DNA of 64,000 bases, taken from the NCBI GenBank assembly GCA_019787685.1, contig JAHNUO010000014.1, positions 806,001-870,000 of the forward strand. The letters are read 5' to 3'. This document shows positions 48,274 to 61,071 of the stretch, piece by piece. A model generated the notes under the pieces. That model was not told the DNA's origin. It worked only from the letters and a program-made list of their open reading frames with translations, and did not search any database. The first letter of the stretch is position 1, and each line of letters begins with the position of its first letter. This DNA comes from Chiua virens (lineage: Eukaryota > Basidiomycota > Agaricomycetes > Boletales > Boletaceae). A program made the position numbers and the translations under genes.

Positions 48274-49385
48274 ATGGTCGTAAAGTGTGTTGTGATTCTC
48301 GATCATATAGTACAAGCCGGCGCCAACGTTCAAAGTGCGGAACCCTCCAACTGGTCGGTAATTCTAAGCAGTCGCCAGCACTTGGAAGAATTGACGAAAG
48401 CGTTCAATGATAAACTCTTGCTGGTGGAAGCTACGGATGACGTGCGTAAATTAATTGTCATTTTAACGCTGCCGATGCTCATATCAAATTTTTGGCCGCA
48501 AATTCAGCTGAAATTCACGCTAGGCCATGAGGTCATTGACAATCTCTATAACGAGGGAATTGTTTGTTCTCACCTTCCTGAAATATAAGTGGTCTCGTCC
48601 TCAACGATGTGCTGAATCTCAAATGGAATGGTGGAGTAATCAGAGATCCAAGAAGTATTTATTTCACATCGAGTATACGTAGAGTGTAATAGTTTTTGTT
48701 GGTCTACCAGTATGTACGGTGTCCCTGCTTCCTCTTCCTTTGCTTCTCACTTGATCACCTCAGGGCGCGATCTCGAGTAGATTGATCTCAACATTCGTTA
48801 CACTGTCGACATCATCAATGGGGGATCATAGTAGGATTTTCCCCCAGATTTTTGAGACCGTAAGCCAACTACACGTTATCTCAGGCATAGGTTATATCAA
48901 ATCACCAGACTAGCTGCGCGATCCCTGACAAATATTCCCAAGAACATCCGCGGCGTAAAGCTACTTTGTCCGGTAGTTGAAGAAAGACAGCGATATTTGA
49001 AGGTATACTCAATGAACCTGTTCGTTTCCCTCGTTGTCAACGATAGCGGGCTCATTATCAGGCTGATTGATGACAGAATGACTTTCTATCCTGGCTGATG
49101 GATGAATCCAATGGTCCAGAGATGACTGCAGAACGCTCGACGCTTCGTCTACCGGTTCTTAATTTTGCAGTCGTTCATGTGAGTGAAAACACAATCTTGA
49201 ATGCCGGATGCTCAAATATCTGATTCATATTACAGACAACCTTGAATGTACGCTCAGGCTCTTGCCGTAGTTCGACCGTGGGTTAACTTTCCCTCGCTAG
49301 TCTTTCACGAGGAAGTTGAAGGAGTCGTCGCAAAAGACGAGTGGACGAAGGTGACATTGAGCAAAACGTAGAAGGTTGATGGTTT
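48274..49385 (+). pseudogene. Cytochrome P450 fragment 1
   Basis: Scattered exons of a basidiomycete microsomal P450 in order: SNWSVILSSRQHLEELTKAF (about 48340), QLKFTLGHEVIDNLYNEGIV (about 48506), IDLNIRYTVDIING (about 48782), NIRGVKLLCPVVEERQRYLK (about 48945), DFLSWLMDESNGPEMTAERS (about 49078), EEVEGVVAKDEWTKVTLSK (about 49310). A TAG follows at about 49370, before KVDGF. The N-terminal anchor, ExxR-to-heme region and heme loop are absent. Order and content match the complete neighbour at 49.8 kb, so it is a truncated tandem paralogue. Confidence 0.65.
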
Positions 49386-49810
49386 CATAAGGAGTGCCAG
49401 CGTATGAAGCTTATCAGTCCAAGACGTTTCTTTGCCGAAACCAAGCTGAACCGATGCTGGCACTCGGGACATACGATGTGCTGGACAATACAAACAACCC
49501 GCCGAGCTTGCATATCGACACTTTCATCTTCGCAAATATTCACGCCAAGGTCATGTTCAGAAATCGGCATTGTTGATGTAATTGTACTTACAGAGACCTG
49601 CCGTGCCCCTCCAGTCTAAAGTGAAGTTACCAGATGTATTTTCGTCCAACTTATCTCCGGTAAGTCTAAGTCAGGCAGAATATAAGTACGCGGCACGCAA
49701 TGGGCATTGCCACGCAAAGATGTAAGTTTAAGGCTAGGTTTCCGGATATAACCCACGTCATATGTTCTGGTTTCCTCCCGGGCTATGAATAATTGATAAG
49801 ATAGGCTTGT
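49386..49810. other. Spacer between the two P450 copies
   Basis: Only short overlapping frames on both strands, none with a recognisable motif. Confidence 0.35.
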
Positions 49811-51830
49811 ATGTGCCTCGTTATCATGGGACTTCAACTGCCAGAGCTATCGGAAGAAATCTCGTCCGTCATCTACTATGGTGTTATCAGTCTGGTAGTT
49901 GCCATCGTCGTACTTGCGAAACTGGGTCAAGGCCCCAATGTGAGTAAATACCATGTGAACATGCTAGGATTCCAACTGAAAAATTTCGGGCCATGTCCCC
50001 AGCTTGATGCATTTCCAACTGTGGGCTCAACCAGTTGGATTGGCTCGTGGTGGGCCAGCTTCAAATTTCTGATGAATGCTGCAATAATCATACAACTGAT
50101 ACGAGAAGGGTACGAGAAGGCAAGTGCAGTTTCGTCGAAGGCTATCATTTATTTATATCAAGTCAAACCACTGTCAGCACAATTCTGCACCATCTAAAAC
50201 CGCAGAACCGTTCCATTGGACAGTCATTCTAAGTGACCACAAACACCTGGAAGAGGTGGCAAGGGCTCGTGAGGATGAATTTTTCATTATCGGAAGCCAT
50301 GAGGGATGTGAGTCAATGATGGTTTGTTCGTATAAAAGATTGGATTCGCGTTACTGACATACCGCCGGTAGCTAATTCAGACCAGGTACACAATTGGCCC
50401 CGTGGTTGCAACGTTGATCAACAGCCCAAACATCATGTGGCAATCTGCGGCCCACTTACTCGCAATATTGAAGTCCTCATTTCTGGAGTTCGAGACGAGA
50501 TCATCACATCCTTCGACGATATCCCGGAACTGAGAGGATATGGTGAGTAATTCTGCGAGTATCGTACGTTATATCTGCTGAGCCAAGGTCTCTAGAATGG
50601 AGGAGTGTAACGGCAATGAACTTCATCTAACAGGTCGTCTGTCGGGCATCAAATTGTGTAGATTCTTGGTTCGTCGACCTTTATATCTCGGTTTCTTAGC
50701 CGACCACTCTAGGCCGCGATCCTGATTGGATCGATCTCAACATACAATATGTCTCTGATATCGGCATGAGGCTATAGTTGGGCTTTTCCCTGCGTTCATG
50801 AGACCGTAAGCTGTTATTTACCACATCATCTAGGGGTTTGTTTTAATAGGCCGACAGACTGGCTACTCGTTTCCTTACAAATATCCCTCGAAGCCTTACA
50901 CGCGGCATACTAAATCTGCTTCGGCCAATAATCAAAGAGCGGCTAAAGTTTCTGAGTGACCACGGATCAGAGTGGGACGATAAGCCTGTTTGTCTTCTTT
51001 GATGCAAAGTGAAATCATTGACACGAAAAGTTGACAGAATGGCATTTTATCGCGGTTAATGGACGAAGTAAAGGACCCAGAGTTTGGCATAGAGAACCTG
51101 ATGGTTTGTGTGCTGGTTGTGAATTTCACAGCTATTCAGGTAAGTACCACCAAGAAGTCGTCTCAGTGATGAATTCTCAACCTATTCTTTGATTTATATT
51201 CTAGACAACCTCGAATGTTTGTTCGAGTTCATGTTGTCGCTCGATCGCAGGTTAATATTTCCAAGTAGTTCTTTACACACTGTGGTCCTGCGTTACCTTG
51301 CCACGTACCCTCAGTGCGTGCCGGTGCTTCGTCAGGAAGTTGAAGATGTCGTCTTGAGAGACGGATGGACGAAGATTGCAATGGGCAAGATGAGGAAAGT
51401 AGACAGCTTCCTGCGAGAGTGCATGCGCATGAGGATGACCAATGGTAGTGGCTTTCAGATTTTATACATCTGCTGACTGTTTTGATATCAGCCCCAAAGC
51501 TGGCCTTTCACGGAAGGTTGTAAAAGACTAGAAATTCCAAGGTGGAGCTTTTGTTCCCAAGGGAGCCATGATCATTCGAGCCATTCCGATTTACATGCAA
51601 GAGTCTCAGGAAGATAGAAAATATGGAAAACATCAATTTCCATCGACTTCACTCGAAATTTTGGGGTTCGGACACGGGTAGACATGCTTGGTATAATTTG
51701 ATTGTATTTTAGCCCGGGACGTTCCTTTGCTGCAATCGAACTCAAAACAATATTGGCCCATATCATATCCTGAATTACGATGTGAAACTGGACAGTGCAT
51801 TAATCACGTTACTGGACGACAACATGTGTT
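49811..51830 (+). pseudogene. Cytochrome P450, near full length with frameshift at the heme loop
   Basis: Membrane-bound monooxygenase family. Start MCLVIMGLQLPELSEEIS, then a membrane anchor (VIYYGVISLVVAIVVLAKLG). After an intron (49939-50001) comes LDAFPTVGSTSWIGSWW. Next are WTVILSDHKHLEEV (50217), YTIGPVV and GPLTRNIEVLISGVRDEI (about 50390-50510), DPDWIDLNIQYVSDIG (50721), LTNIPRSLTRGILNLLRPII (50873), ILSRLMDEVKDPEFGIENL (51040), RYLATYPQCVPVLRQEVEDV (51290), RKVDSFLRECMRM (51395), GAFVPKGAMIIRAIP (51545), and a heme loop GFGHG / GRHAC in two frames at 51661-51690. The heme Cys codon is split by the intron that precedes PGRSFAAIELKTILAHII (51718 on). One extra base in the loop breaks the frame, so the product should lack heme ligation. 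Confidence 0.7.
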
Positions 51831-52079
51831 CCTTTTTTTGTAAAAAAAAAAAACCCTCTCTCAATTATCTAAAAAATATACGCACGTCACTCGTCCAGAA
51901 ATTCAGATCACCTGCACAGCTCCGACGCGTTTAAGGAGGCTGACCAAGTCCCAAACGATGCCCCCGAGCACACTCCCGACTACCTTGCCGTGTTCATTTG
52001 CACTATCTAACGGAACCTCTCAGTCGAGAAGCCTTGGTTTAGTTCACAACGCCCGTTCAGACAACAGCAATTCACCGAC

Positions 52080-52340
52080 ATTTCGCTGAAGTACAATTTT
52101 TCCTGGTCCCGGAAACGAAACTCATTGGATCCCACGTATATCCTTCAATTTCAATCCTCCCCGTTCCAACTGGACAATTACTTGCAAGCGCTTTCCTCTT
52201 CGCCTTGCTTATGCCACCACTTTCAACGGATGTCAAGGTCTTACTCTCGACCGTTCCGTGCTCGACCTTCGCGTGGATCCTTTCACTCACGGTCAATTAT
52301 ACACAGCGCTTTCACGCGTGTGAGTGAGAGAAGATACATT
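52080..52340 (+). pseudogene. Helitron/Pif1-like helicase C-terminal fragment
   Basis: Frame reading WTITCKRFPLRLAYATTFNG, then CQGLTLDRSVLDLRVDPFTH and GQLYTALSRV. The RLxYAxTxxxxQGxTL and GQLYTALSR motifs are those at the end of Helitron-type Pif1 helicases. The rest of the gene is absent. It is a different family from the copy in the inverted repeat. Confidence 0.65.
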
Positions 52341-54257
52341 AGCTCTTTTTTTTGGACTCAAATGAAGATCGTTCAACAGCAAACATAGTCTACAAAAATT
52401 TACTACTATAGACTATTATGACTGCTGACTACGCCACTACATTACATTCTCATCCGTGCATTTCCGTACGTCCGAAGGATACGCTCCGCTTGTAGTAAAT
52501 AGGTACATGTTAACTTGCTTTCCGATGGGAAATCAACATATCTCTCGAGACCTCAAGCTAACTGCTCAGCGTATGACTTCATAATCAGGGCATTCTTACT
52601 ATGCAGGAAATCCTCGATATTGTCAGATTCTTAAAGCATACATATTAGTGTATCCAAAAGCTCTATCACAGAACTGGTGATGTTGTATCAAATCCAGCAC
52701 ATAATGAGCTCATTGGATGACCAAGAGTCCTGAACTTCAGCAACATTCAGTACATTGTCGAGCTCAGGAAGATTACCGTAAAATGAAATGAAAATGTCTG
52801 TACTAACTTTATGCAAAAAATCTCCCAGTACATGTCAAACAAGCTTTACAGTATTCATTAATGAGCACATCCAAAGACAAATGAATTCTTTTCAGGCAGT
52901 ATGGTTGGGTGAAGAAGAGCAAGAGGGCATCAATAAAGGATGTCTTTGTATGAGGACGCCGCCTTACTGCAGTGGGAGTGATGTCATACGACAGAATCAT
53001 CACTGCATATGCTGATCAAAGCTTTGGATGAAAAAGCTTGGGGAATCCCTTTCAATCCCTTGCATTTAAGTTCCGGTGGCACTTAACCCTGGTTCTTATA
53101 ATAATGTAGTTGGTATCTTGTTGTAATGTCTCTCATCTTGAAAGCCATCCCGTATTTGAGCCCAAGTCAAGAGTCACAGTGTTCAAGTTATAATTTGTGG
53201 TGTGTTCTTAGGTTTTCTCATTCTTCTTTTCAAGTCAATCTTTCACGACCCCTTCTTTTGTTTTCTAATCAATATATGTATATGCTGTTCGGTTAGGCCT
53301 CTGTAGATAGCCAAGAGTATGTACGTTTATGTTGGGGTTTGAACTGAAGTTGGAATATGTGCTACGTAGACCTTCCAGAGTGACAAATGCAGTTGAAATG
53401 GCCCAAGCATGGATGACCCTTGAGTGGCTGTGCAAAGTACCGCTTCCCTTGAAAAGATAAAAAAGACCGAGAAATGCCCCCCCCTTGAAAAAAAAAGGTG
53501 ACGGGATGACCCATCATGCCGCGTTAAGATGGCATAAGGTTAGGAAATCGACATAAACGTCGGCGCGGTTGATTGTCGGGCTCCACCATGGAGTGAATCG
53601 ATGATTGGGAATTTGGCTTAGACCGGACTACCCGACATCCGTTAGCCTCTTGTATCGCATATATTCTTCGAAGCTAGATGCATTCTCCCAGAAAAGACCC
53701 TCCAAGGCGGGGAAATAACTTGAAGTCCCCTTGAATAGCGTGTACTCGAGAATTCCTTCGACACCACCAAGGGTAGCGATGACATCTACCCCGGTAATTG
53801 TTCAGCTGCCATAGCTTTCCATCGTGTCGCTGGGAAGTCCGCCAGATGGGATTACTGTCCAAAGCCACCTTAGATGAACGAGGGCGCGCACTATTTCAAT
53901 AACTGATACTACTTCCAATCAGTGCGGACATGCCGACCGCGATCATAAGCCAACCTTGAGAAAAATCGTCACTACGATGCAGCGTAACTATTATCCAGAA
54001 CTTACATATCACGACCTTTTTGAATAACGTATTGATCCCTTAAGGAATATCTCTGTCCCAGCTATCCTGAAGATCCTCTAGTGTCAGCCAGTGGTTTTGT
54101 GCGTTTTCTTCCTTTCGCTTCATCAATTATTCCGACCACACGCGTGCGGAATCCAGGAACTCGGCTTCCCAAGGCTGAAGGTAGCTGTACAAGTTAGGAA
54201 TCAATTGATCTTCTTCACAAGACACGACCACAGACAAATACAGACAAATCAAGCCGT
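52341..54257. other. Region without supported gene
   Basis: Short frames only (for example 52788-53015 plus and 53674-53868 minus) with no recognised motif. Probably decayed intergenic or TE sequence. Confidence 0.4.
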
Positions 54258-54890
54258 GGGAACAGGTTTCGAAGCCCGCTGTGCGAGTAAGATCACCTCA
54301 CCTCTGTTTTCCTGCTTGTCAACACCGTGCTGCAAGGCGTCATCGAAGGCTTCCTAGCCCAAAAGGGCAGGGTCATCGTGATGTACATCGACATGCACTC
54401 TTGCTCGTGAGAGCAGAGGCACCAGATGCATTGGCAGCACTATGTGTTGTTTTTTTTTTCGCATGCTCACCGCTTTGCTCCTTCACTGCTCAGCTTCTCA
54501 ATCTCGAATATTATTTAGGCGCCCAAGCCCCCTCTCATGCATGCGCCTTGGCTCATCCTCGTTCTGATTGCGCTTGGCGACCCTTTTTGTTCAGCAAGAC
54601 GGTTCGGACCACGCCCCTGCGCTACATGTTTTCATTTCCCCCAGGCCCTTCAAGTTGGTGCGTCTCCATCATATCGAAGCATTATCTCCCCTTAAAGAGT
54701 GCCGTAGAATCCTTTGTTCCACCCCGACCCTCTTTGTTCCGCCGGATGGATTGGCCGGACCACTACTAAGGTACGTCCTGTTAAAACGTCGTCGTCTTGT
54801 ACACGCATCCCCATGGGCGATGGGAACGCAACGGAACCACATACGTGCAACCTAAAGCGGCCCCCATCACATTTGGTGGGGACAGTTGTT
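54258..54890 (+). repeat. Dispersed hairpin-rich repeat, diverged copy B
   Basis: Same order of blocks as copy A with many substitutions and small indels, including the CTTGCTCGTGAGAGCAGAGG hairpin near 54400 and the CATCCCCATGGG end near 54806. This older insertion shows that the repeat continues past the sequence matching 25140. Confidence 0.65.
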
Positions 54891-55434
54891 ATAGTAAATT
54901 CTGCCAGTACCCACGCCCATTTTCATGCGATAAGCTCATGAATTACCTGGGTAACCTTTTCTGACCCATTTACCCCGTCATGTTGACACAATATGGCGTG
55001 TCTATTCATCCTCCTATGGTCGACAGTCTGTTGAGACAAGGTTCCGCCAACGAATTCTACCGCTGGACGTGATGACACCATACAGTCTCTTTTTTGCCTC
55101 TCGTCGTGCAGTCCCTCGCAGCAATAGTAGTTGACTACGTAACCGTCCTTCGTCTGCATCTCGCCGTCGTCTTAAACTCTTCCTCTGTTTGAATCCAGTT
55201 TGAATGCATCTTCAAACATTCGAGCTACGTCCAGACAGAGGGAACGTTGAATAGATTGCAGGACAAATTTTTCACGGTACACTCACAATCTCACAGTATT
55301 CACCAGTCGTCGTCACATAAGAAGCAATACGTGGCTGGTAACCATCCGTCCATCCAAGTCCAAGCGACGACTCGCCTCGAACTCCGAAGCCAGCAATTTG
55401 CCAGGTTTGTGCTGCTCAATTCGTGAGTTTATGT
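54891..55434. other. Region without supported gene
   Basis: A 78-codon minus frame (54923-55159) containing VNYYCCEGLHDERQK is open but matches nothing I recognise. Confidence 0.35.
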
Positions 55435-56160
55435 TCACTTGCACACGGAGTGTGAACTTCGAAATGCTTCAGCCTTCGGCATCGTCAATGCATAGCCTCG
55501 ACAAGAACGAACACAATCATACCTGCTCGCCGCCGTAGACTCGTTCAACCAGCCGATCATGTATCGATCTTTTGCTACAGCACAGCTAGAGGAGATGCTC
55601 GTTCCAAAGAACACAACGGAATGAAATAGGAACAAACCGCGGATATCCCAATCGCAACAGTTTCTTTCCATACCACGTTCTTTGACCATTTTCTGGTACA
55701 ATCCCCACATTTTCTGTCTATTGGGCGGCTTTGTTGTGTTCGTCCAGATTTTGGCAAGTGCAAGCGCGGTGTAATTGATTGATACAAACGTTTGGATGGC
55801 TGTACTAACTGCACCTCTCAACTACTCATAGGAAACCATCGTGTATGCCCGATTGAATTGGTTACGAACTGCTGAGGAATGCAAGATGGGGTCCTCGAGA
55901 TAATATTGTTTGAGATATAAATCTGGAATATGGGAGCCATCCGGGAGGAGATTTGAAGGTGATCCCGCCGGAGTAGTGCCTTCATGAAGCACAAAGGTTG
56001 CATTACCGTAGTATCGTGGCCAGAATGGCAATGTATCGAGTACGACAGTCAATTCCCGATATGAGCTTGGGGCGGTGTCCACCATCGAGGGATCTTCTGA
56101 GCTCAATGAGCCCTGAAGGGGAGACCCATCGAGTATAGGCAAGAACCACACTATTTCCCC
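55435..56160 (-). CDS. Unidentified ORFs, minus strand
   Basis: Two adjacent minus-strand frames with coding-like composition: 56151-55822 (ELTVVLDTLPFWPRYYGNAT, LPDGSHIPDLYLKQYYLEDP) and 55821-55435 (INYTALALAKIWTNTTKP). They may be exons of one gene, possibly continuing from 56688-56164. No domain recognised. Confidence 0.3.
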
Positions 56161-56551
56161 AATTCACTGACAGCCGTGTTTTTTGGGATCCGGTTCCTCG
56201 GATTTCCTAGGGTGATTTATGGCGATGCGTTTTTTGACCGGAAAGGATAATTCTTGTTTAATTGCCAGGTAAGCAGAGAGAAATATACCTAGTTTAACAG
56301 CGACCGATGGACTTCCAGCGGTAGCTCTGCCTGGGCAGCGCTTCCGTGTGTAGTTGATGCCAGAGTTGTTCCCAACACCTGGAAGAGATGAGTTCGTGGT
56401 AAACGGTGAAGGACATCCGGAGTACGAAATCAGAGATACAACGAAATCTGTATTGTAACAAAAAAAGTACACAGAAGGGCCGCAGCGTACAAGACAGGAT
56501 GAGAGAGCGCAATACAACAAACATATGGATTGTGAGGTGGCGGCACAACTC

Positions 56552-57330
56552 CTAGTCGGCCCAAGGGGGGGGAGCAGCAGACGAAGGATTGGCAGTAAAC
56601 GAGGGCCCAATGACAGATGGGGGACCAGGAGGGAATGAGGAACCCGCAGCTGAGGAACCACCGGCAGGGGGGGGCGGCGGCGCTGCAATGCAGCTGGTCT
56701 CGAAATTCCATTTGCAAGCGTAGTAATTCAATCTGCCGTTCAATCTTGTGGGATTCCTCCTGGTTTAGCTGGACATCAAGCTGCTTGAGTTTTTTCCTGG
56801 TGTTCGAACTCGGATTCAGCGAATTCAGCTTCGGCTTTCCTGAGAGCAAGCTCTCGCTGGCCTTGGAGCTCCTGCTGGTGTAGATGATACGTATAACGTA
56901 ACGTCTTGCTTGAAATAGTGCTGGTACTCTGCTCCGCAAGTTTCTCGCTAGCCCTGTCCCATTCATGTAGCCTGGCTGAAAACGGGTTTGAGGTCATCAA
57001 CGAAAGTGAAGACGGCTTTTTGGCTCGACTGGCGCTGCTTGTCGTTGAGTCAGCACTACTGATGGGACAATCATAGTATGGAGTTTGCTTCCGAGCTGTG
57101 AACGAGGAGCGACTGTCGCGTGACGGAGTCTTGCCCTTTGGTTGGAGGGAAACGAAGCGAAGTCTCGAGAAGGGCGGACTTGAGCTTGATGCACACTTGA
57201 CATCTGATGAAGAGAGTGGATTAGTACCGGCATAATAAAGAACATGGCTTGAAAATACCTGGCGAGGAGAAACATCCTCTGTAGTAGCCCGCTCATCACA
57301 GTCCATCTCACTGCCCTCAATACCTTCCAC
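56552..57330 (-). CDS. Unidentified Ser-rich coiled-coil protein
   Basis: From 57330: MEGIEGSEMDCDERATTEDV, a Ser-rich stretch with a likely 55-bp intron (GTATTTTC...CATCAG near 57206-57260), then a long charged helix (QELQGQRELALRKAEAEFAE). In a second frame beginning near 56790 it continues as LDVQLNQEESHKIERQIELL and ends in a Pro/Ala/Ser tail (PPPPAGGSSAAGSS) at 56552. The frame change falls on an A6 run near 56790, suggesting a one-base indel or sequencing error. This arrangement is common in proteins encoded near fungal DNA transposons, but I cannot name the family. Confidence 0.4.
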
Positions 57331-58269
57331 TGGAAAACTTTGAGCAGACTTTCTGCACGATTGGCCCTTGGTTTGGGTGAAACGAGGTCGCTGTCGAAGG
57401 AGGGGATGCCATTCTAAATGGCGTCAAGGTCGAACAACGTCTTCTAGAAGGGATGATGTACCCATAAGATTCCATGCTATCTCCTCCGAGTCGTCAGTCA
57501 CGGTCTGAGGTACAACACCATTTCTGGTGCTTTTGAATCATGCACGCTGCTCACGATACTTGCTTTTGAGCCTGAGTAAAATTTTGAACCCTAAAAATAT
57601 GCGGAAAAAAAGGGATTAGAGAACCCACGCGCCCAAACAGTTGATCACGGAGGTTACATATTTTGAGGGATCCTCAATAAACGTCGCAGAATGCTCAGGA
57701 TCAGTCTCAAGTGGTGCTTTTCAATTGCTGTTGAAACTTCTTTTTTGTTTTTGGAAGATGGCCTGTTGCCAGATGACGTCTTGGGAGCTGAGACGGATCG
57801 GTCATGAAACGGGATATGTCGATCGGCTTCGTGGGTGGCGACCCATCCAGCGAGCAGGTCTGTTCGCCTTCCTCCCCGTACGATGTTTGTAGATTGCGAT
57901 TTCTTGGGAGGTGCAGGTACATGTGGCATCCATCAACACGCATTCCCTATTGCCGTAGATCTGCGTAACTTATAGCGCTTCATCGAACACACTGTAGCCT
58001 AGCGCATAATAGTTCTAATCTCGCCGACAACTCTGCTATCAAGCTTAAGCTTAAGCTCAAGCTCCCTCCCCTCCCTGCTCTACCTGTCTCTGCTGAGAAA
58101 GACAAGAACGAGGGCAATAATGAGGGAGCTACAGGGAGTACTAAATCGTCACAGTGAACGCAAAGGCCTGGGGCTTTAAACCGGTGAATGCGACCTATGA
58201 AAACTAAAACTGGATAGTAGATTATCATCTCGGGGTGGCCAATTACTTATCGATTGGAGATCTAGTAAC
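57331..58269. other. Region without supported gene
   Basis: Contains an AAGCTTAAGCTTAAGCTCAAGC mini-repeat near 58041-58062. Short frames at 57641-57943 have no motif. Confidence 0.35.
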
Positions 58270-58521
58270 TTGTGTGGGCTGCGTTGGCTGGCACAGATCA
58301 ATGAAAACGGAACGTGTGATGAGTTTTGTATGTACTGGAACCATGAGCTGAACCAGGAACAACTGAACCAGGAACAGCGTGAAGTAGGTGCAAAGACACG
58401 CGCATATCTGTTGCTAACACCCCTTCTGTATGAAAAAGAGGCTAAAGAGTTGGCAAGTCTGCAAGACACCCTGTGGGTATATACTGACACTAGTGCAGGT
58501 ATATACGAATGCCTGGAATGA
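58270..58521 (+). CDS. Short unidentified coding fragment
   Basis: An 83-codon frame with INENGTCDEFCMYWNHELNQ and QREVGAKTRAYLLLTPLLYE. Charged helical composition looks coding; possibly an exon or transposon remnant. No family assigned. Confidence 0.25.
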   Translation: MCGLRWLAQINENGTCDEFCMYWNHELNQEQLNQEQREVGAKTRAYLLLTPLLYEKEAKELASLQDTLWVYTDTSAGIYECLE

Positions 58522-59700
58522 CGCCATATCTCGAGGTACACTCCACTAACACCCTGCTCTCCATCATGCGCACGAATCCTACCACCTCTATTGCTTGTCC
58601 CTCGTCGTTTGTCTCGCCGCTTTTCAATTTGGATCTTCCGACTACTTGTTGCTCACCACTCGTCTTCGCTTTGTCGTACTATATCCGCTCGAATATCTAA
58701 GCACTCTGAGATTTTCTTGCGGACTTCTGTAGGTTCGAAAGCTGACATCCGAATTATGTACTTCAACTCACCAAACCGAGTCGAACTCCATACTTTCAAA
58801 CCAAACTCGTAAAAGTTCCAAAAAAAGTTCAGTTCGACGCCAACTTCGACAGCAACACTAGCTCAGACTAAGGAAACCCATTCCGACGCTAAATGAACTG
58901 GCGTGGGAAGTATGTAAGCATGCATTTATCCCAAGACAATTTCTGCGCCAGACTAAATCTGCTGGGCCACAAGTATGCATGTGGCAGCCTGGAATGAGCC
59001 CAGAAACGGCACACTTACAAAAAAAAAGCCTCGACGACGCCGTTTTCCTGGAAAGATCCTATTTTTTTCCCTTAGCAACGTCCTAAACTTCTAATATACA
59101 TCAGCCTGCCCCCGTGCCACCCCTCCCAAATTCCTCCGAGCCCGCTGCTTCCTTAATATTGACATACTTACCCAGCGGCTCCACCTGTCTCCCGCAGGCG
59201 GGATGTGGAGGTTCACCGTGGCGTTGTTGCTCTCGAGGCCTCAGACCAGGCTGGGGCCGTGGCAGCTCTGCTGGCAGTTGCTCGTGGTGGCCAGGTAGAG
59301 GTAGCTGCGCTGGAGGGTGTGATTGCACATGTTGGAGCTGTTTCTCTTGGGGCGGATGTGGGAAAAGCCCGTTGGGCCAAACGTAGCGGCGGGGGAGCTG
59401 CTACCAGTGTGCTAAAATGTGAATGTCAGCCATATTATCATATTCGAGGTGGAAATAGTGAGACAAACCTCTCTCGTTCTCCTCGTCTGCGCTGCCAAAG
59501 AGACCGCCGTCCATGCATAGTTAACTGATCTTCTGCAGCACTGGCTATCCGTTTCCGTGGATGCTGACCATCAGGTGCGGGAGTTTGGGGCCGCTTTGCG
59601 GGGAGAGGAAGAACTGGAGTTTAAGCATGGAAAACGGAGGTGCAAAAGCTGGTAAGACACTACTCACCTGACTGCTTCACCGTTCAACGGTCATGTACAG
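58522..59700. other. Region without supported gene
   Basis: Includes an Ala/Val-rich open frame at 59205-59400 (GVVALEASDQAGAVAALLAV), probably fortuitous in GC-rich sequence. Confidence 0.3.
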
Positions 59701-59769
59701 CACAGCCTACTATGACGACACGTTGAGAGTCCGTACAAGGTAAAAGTCTTAGACCATGACAGAGTTGTC

Positions 59770-60300
59770 AACTCTGAGGAGCTGCAACAAACCGCGCGTT
59801 TACTGGAATCCGTAAAAAGTTCACTGAGTTCCTTAACTCATCGGTTCGTGCTTGGGGATATCAAAATGTCGGCTACATCAAAACACCTCCTGGTTTTAAA
59901 GTAAGTTACCGCTTCAACCCATTGTTTTATAGCACAAGAAATTGACGTTCTAAATAGATCACTGAGCACCGATACCTCAAGGTGAATTATGGATCAATTG
60001 TTGACTGGCGAGAAACCACAGATTACCTTCGATGGACTTCGCACTTGTACAACCGTACTCAACGAGGACTGGTGTTTCTCGCCAGTTAGACCGCGATCTT
60101 GGCCTCATTCGCGTCAAGGCTGCCCCCACATCATCTGCTATCTTCATTCCCACAGCCTCTATCATTCGTGGGGCTGTCCTGGCTCCCGACACTCAAAACA
60201 GGGACGACTACATTGTTTTCAGTTATCTTGATGATGACATGTTCCTCCGTCTCAATGATACGGCAAACTTTAATTCACAAAACGAAACCTAATTTCTGTG
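59770..60300 (+). pseudogene. Transposon-associated protein remnant (uncharacterised)
   Basis: One exon run reads KFTEFLNSSVRAWGYQNVGY and KTPPGFK up to a GTAAGT at about 59900. After an AG near 59958 comes ITEHRYLKVNYGSIVDWRET and DYLRWTSHLYNR. Frame changes follow, then RQLDRDLGLIRVKAAPTSSA, ASIIRGAVLAPDT and YIVFSYLDDDMFLRL. The DRDLGLxRV and SIIRGA elements resemble tails of proteins found with mushroom DNA transposons. The frameshifts imply a relic. Confidence 0.4.
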
Positions 60301-60399
60301 TAAGTCTTAGGACTAAACGTGTTGAATTCAAAGGTACTCGTTCGTACGCTGATTTCTGGTTCAGAGCGGATGGCACACAGCTATGGGCCTAGACTCGGA

Positions 60400-61071
60400 C
60401 GAAATAGTATCAAGTTGATTCCCGGACCAGCCTGAGAGCATGTTATTATTGTTGGATGTCGATGGACGTACTGTTAGAATTGAGCCAAGCCTTTGAAGGA
60501 TGATATTTTAGCATAGTAATATTCCATGTGTTGATGATAGCTGAATCACTAGGTGGCGTCAATGGCTCTCATTGTCTTTCATCCATCCAATTTTGTCTCG
60601 TCCTGGCAGTCCTCCTCAGGCCACATGACAAATATCATCATTCTCTTTTACACATGCTAATGCCAACCGACATGCCCACCTGGACCGACAGCTCCCGTAT
60701 TATTCAGACCGCCTTACTCAGAGTGAGAGAACGATGCGACGGCATTGATGCTGGTGTCAATGTACGTATCAATTGCTGTATGATGCCTGAATCCAGTCTA
60801 AAAAAGCTGATGATCAAAAGGACACGACGCTGACACGTGTCTCGTTATTCTCAAGTACGTCCTGATCCGTAATTCTTCAAGTCGTTTATCTGCTAACGAA
60901 CATGATCCGATTCAAATTACCGTCTAGACCCTGACATCGCCACAACTGAGGACATTATTATATGAGTCGGTGAGCTGTTGATTCGTCGGTAGCTTCTCAC
61001 AGCTAACTGCCTCTTACTCTCATCACTTTGAACGTGTCTCAGGCTCTCAGCCATTCTCATTGTTGTGATTC
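60400..61071. other. Upstream region of the 61-kb gene
   Basis: Minor frames only (60528-60833). No motif recognised. Confidence 0.35.

Noticed and set aside
59114..59528. Cys/Gly-rich and Ala/Val-rich frames in GC-rich DNA
   Set aside because: Composition-driven overlapping frames with no splice or domain support.
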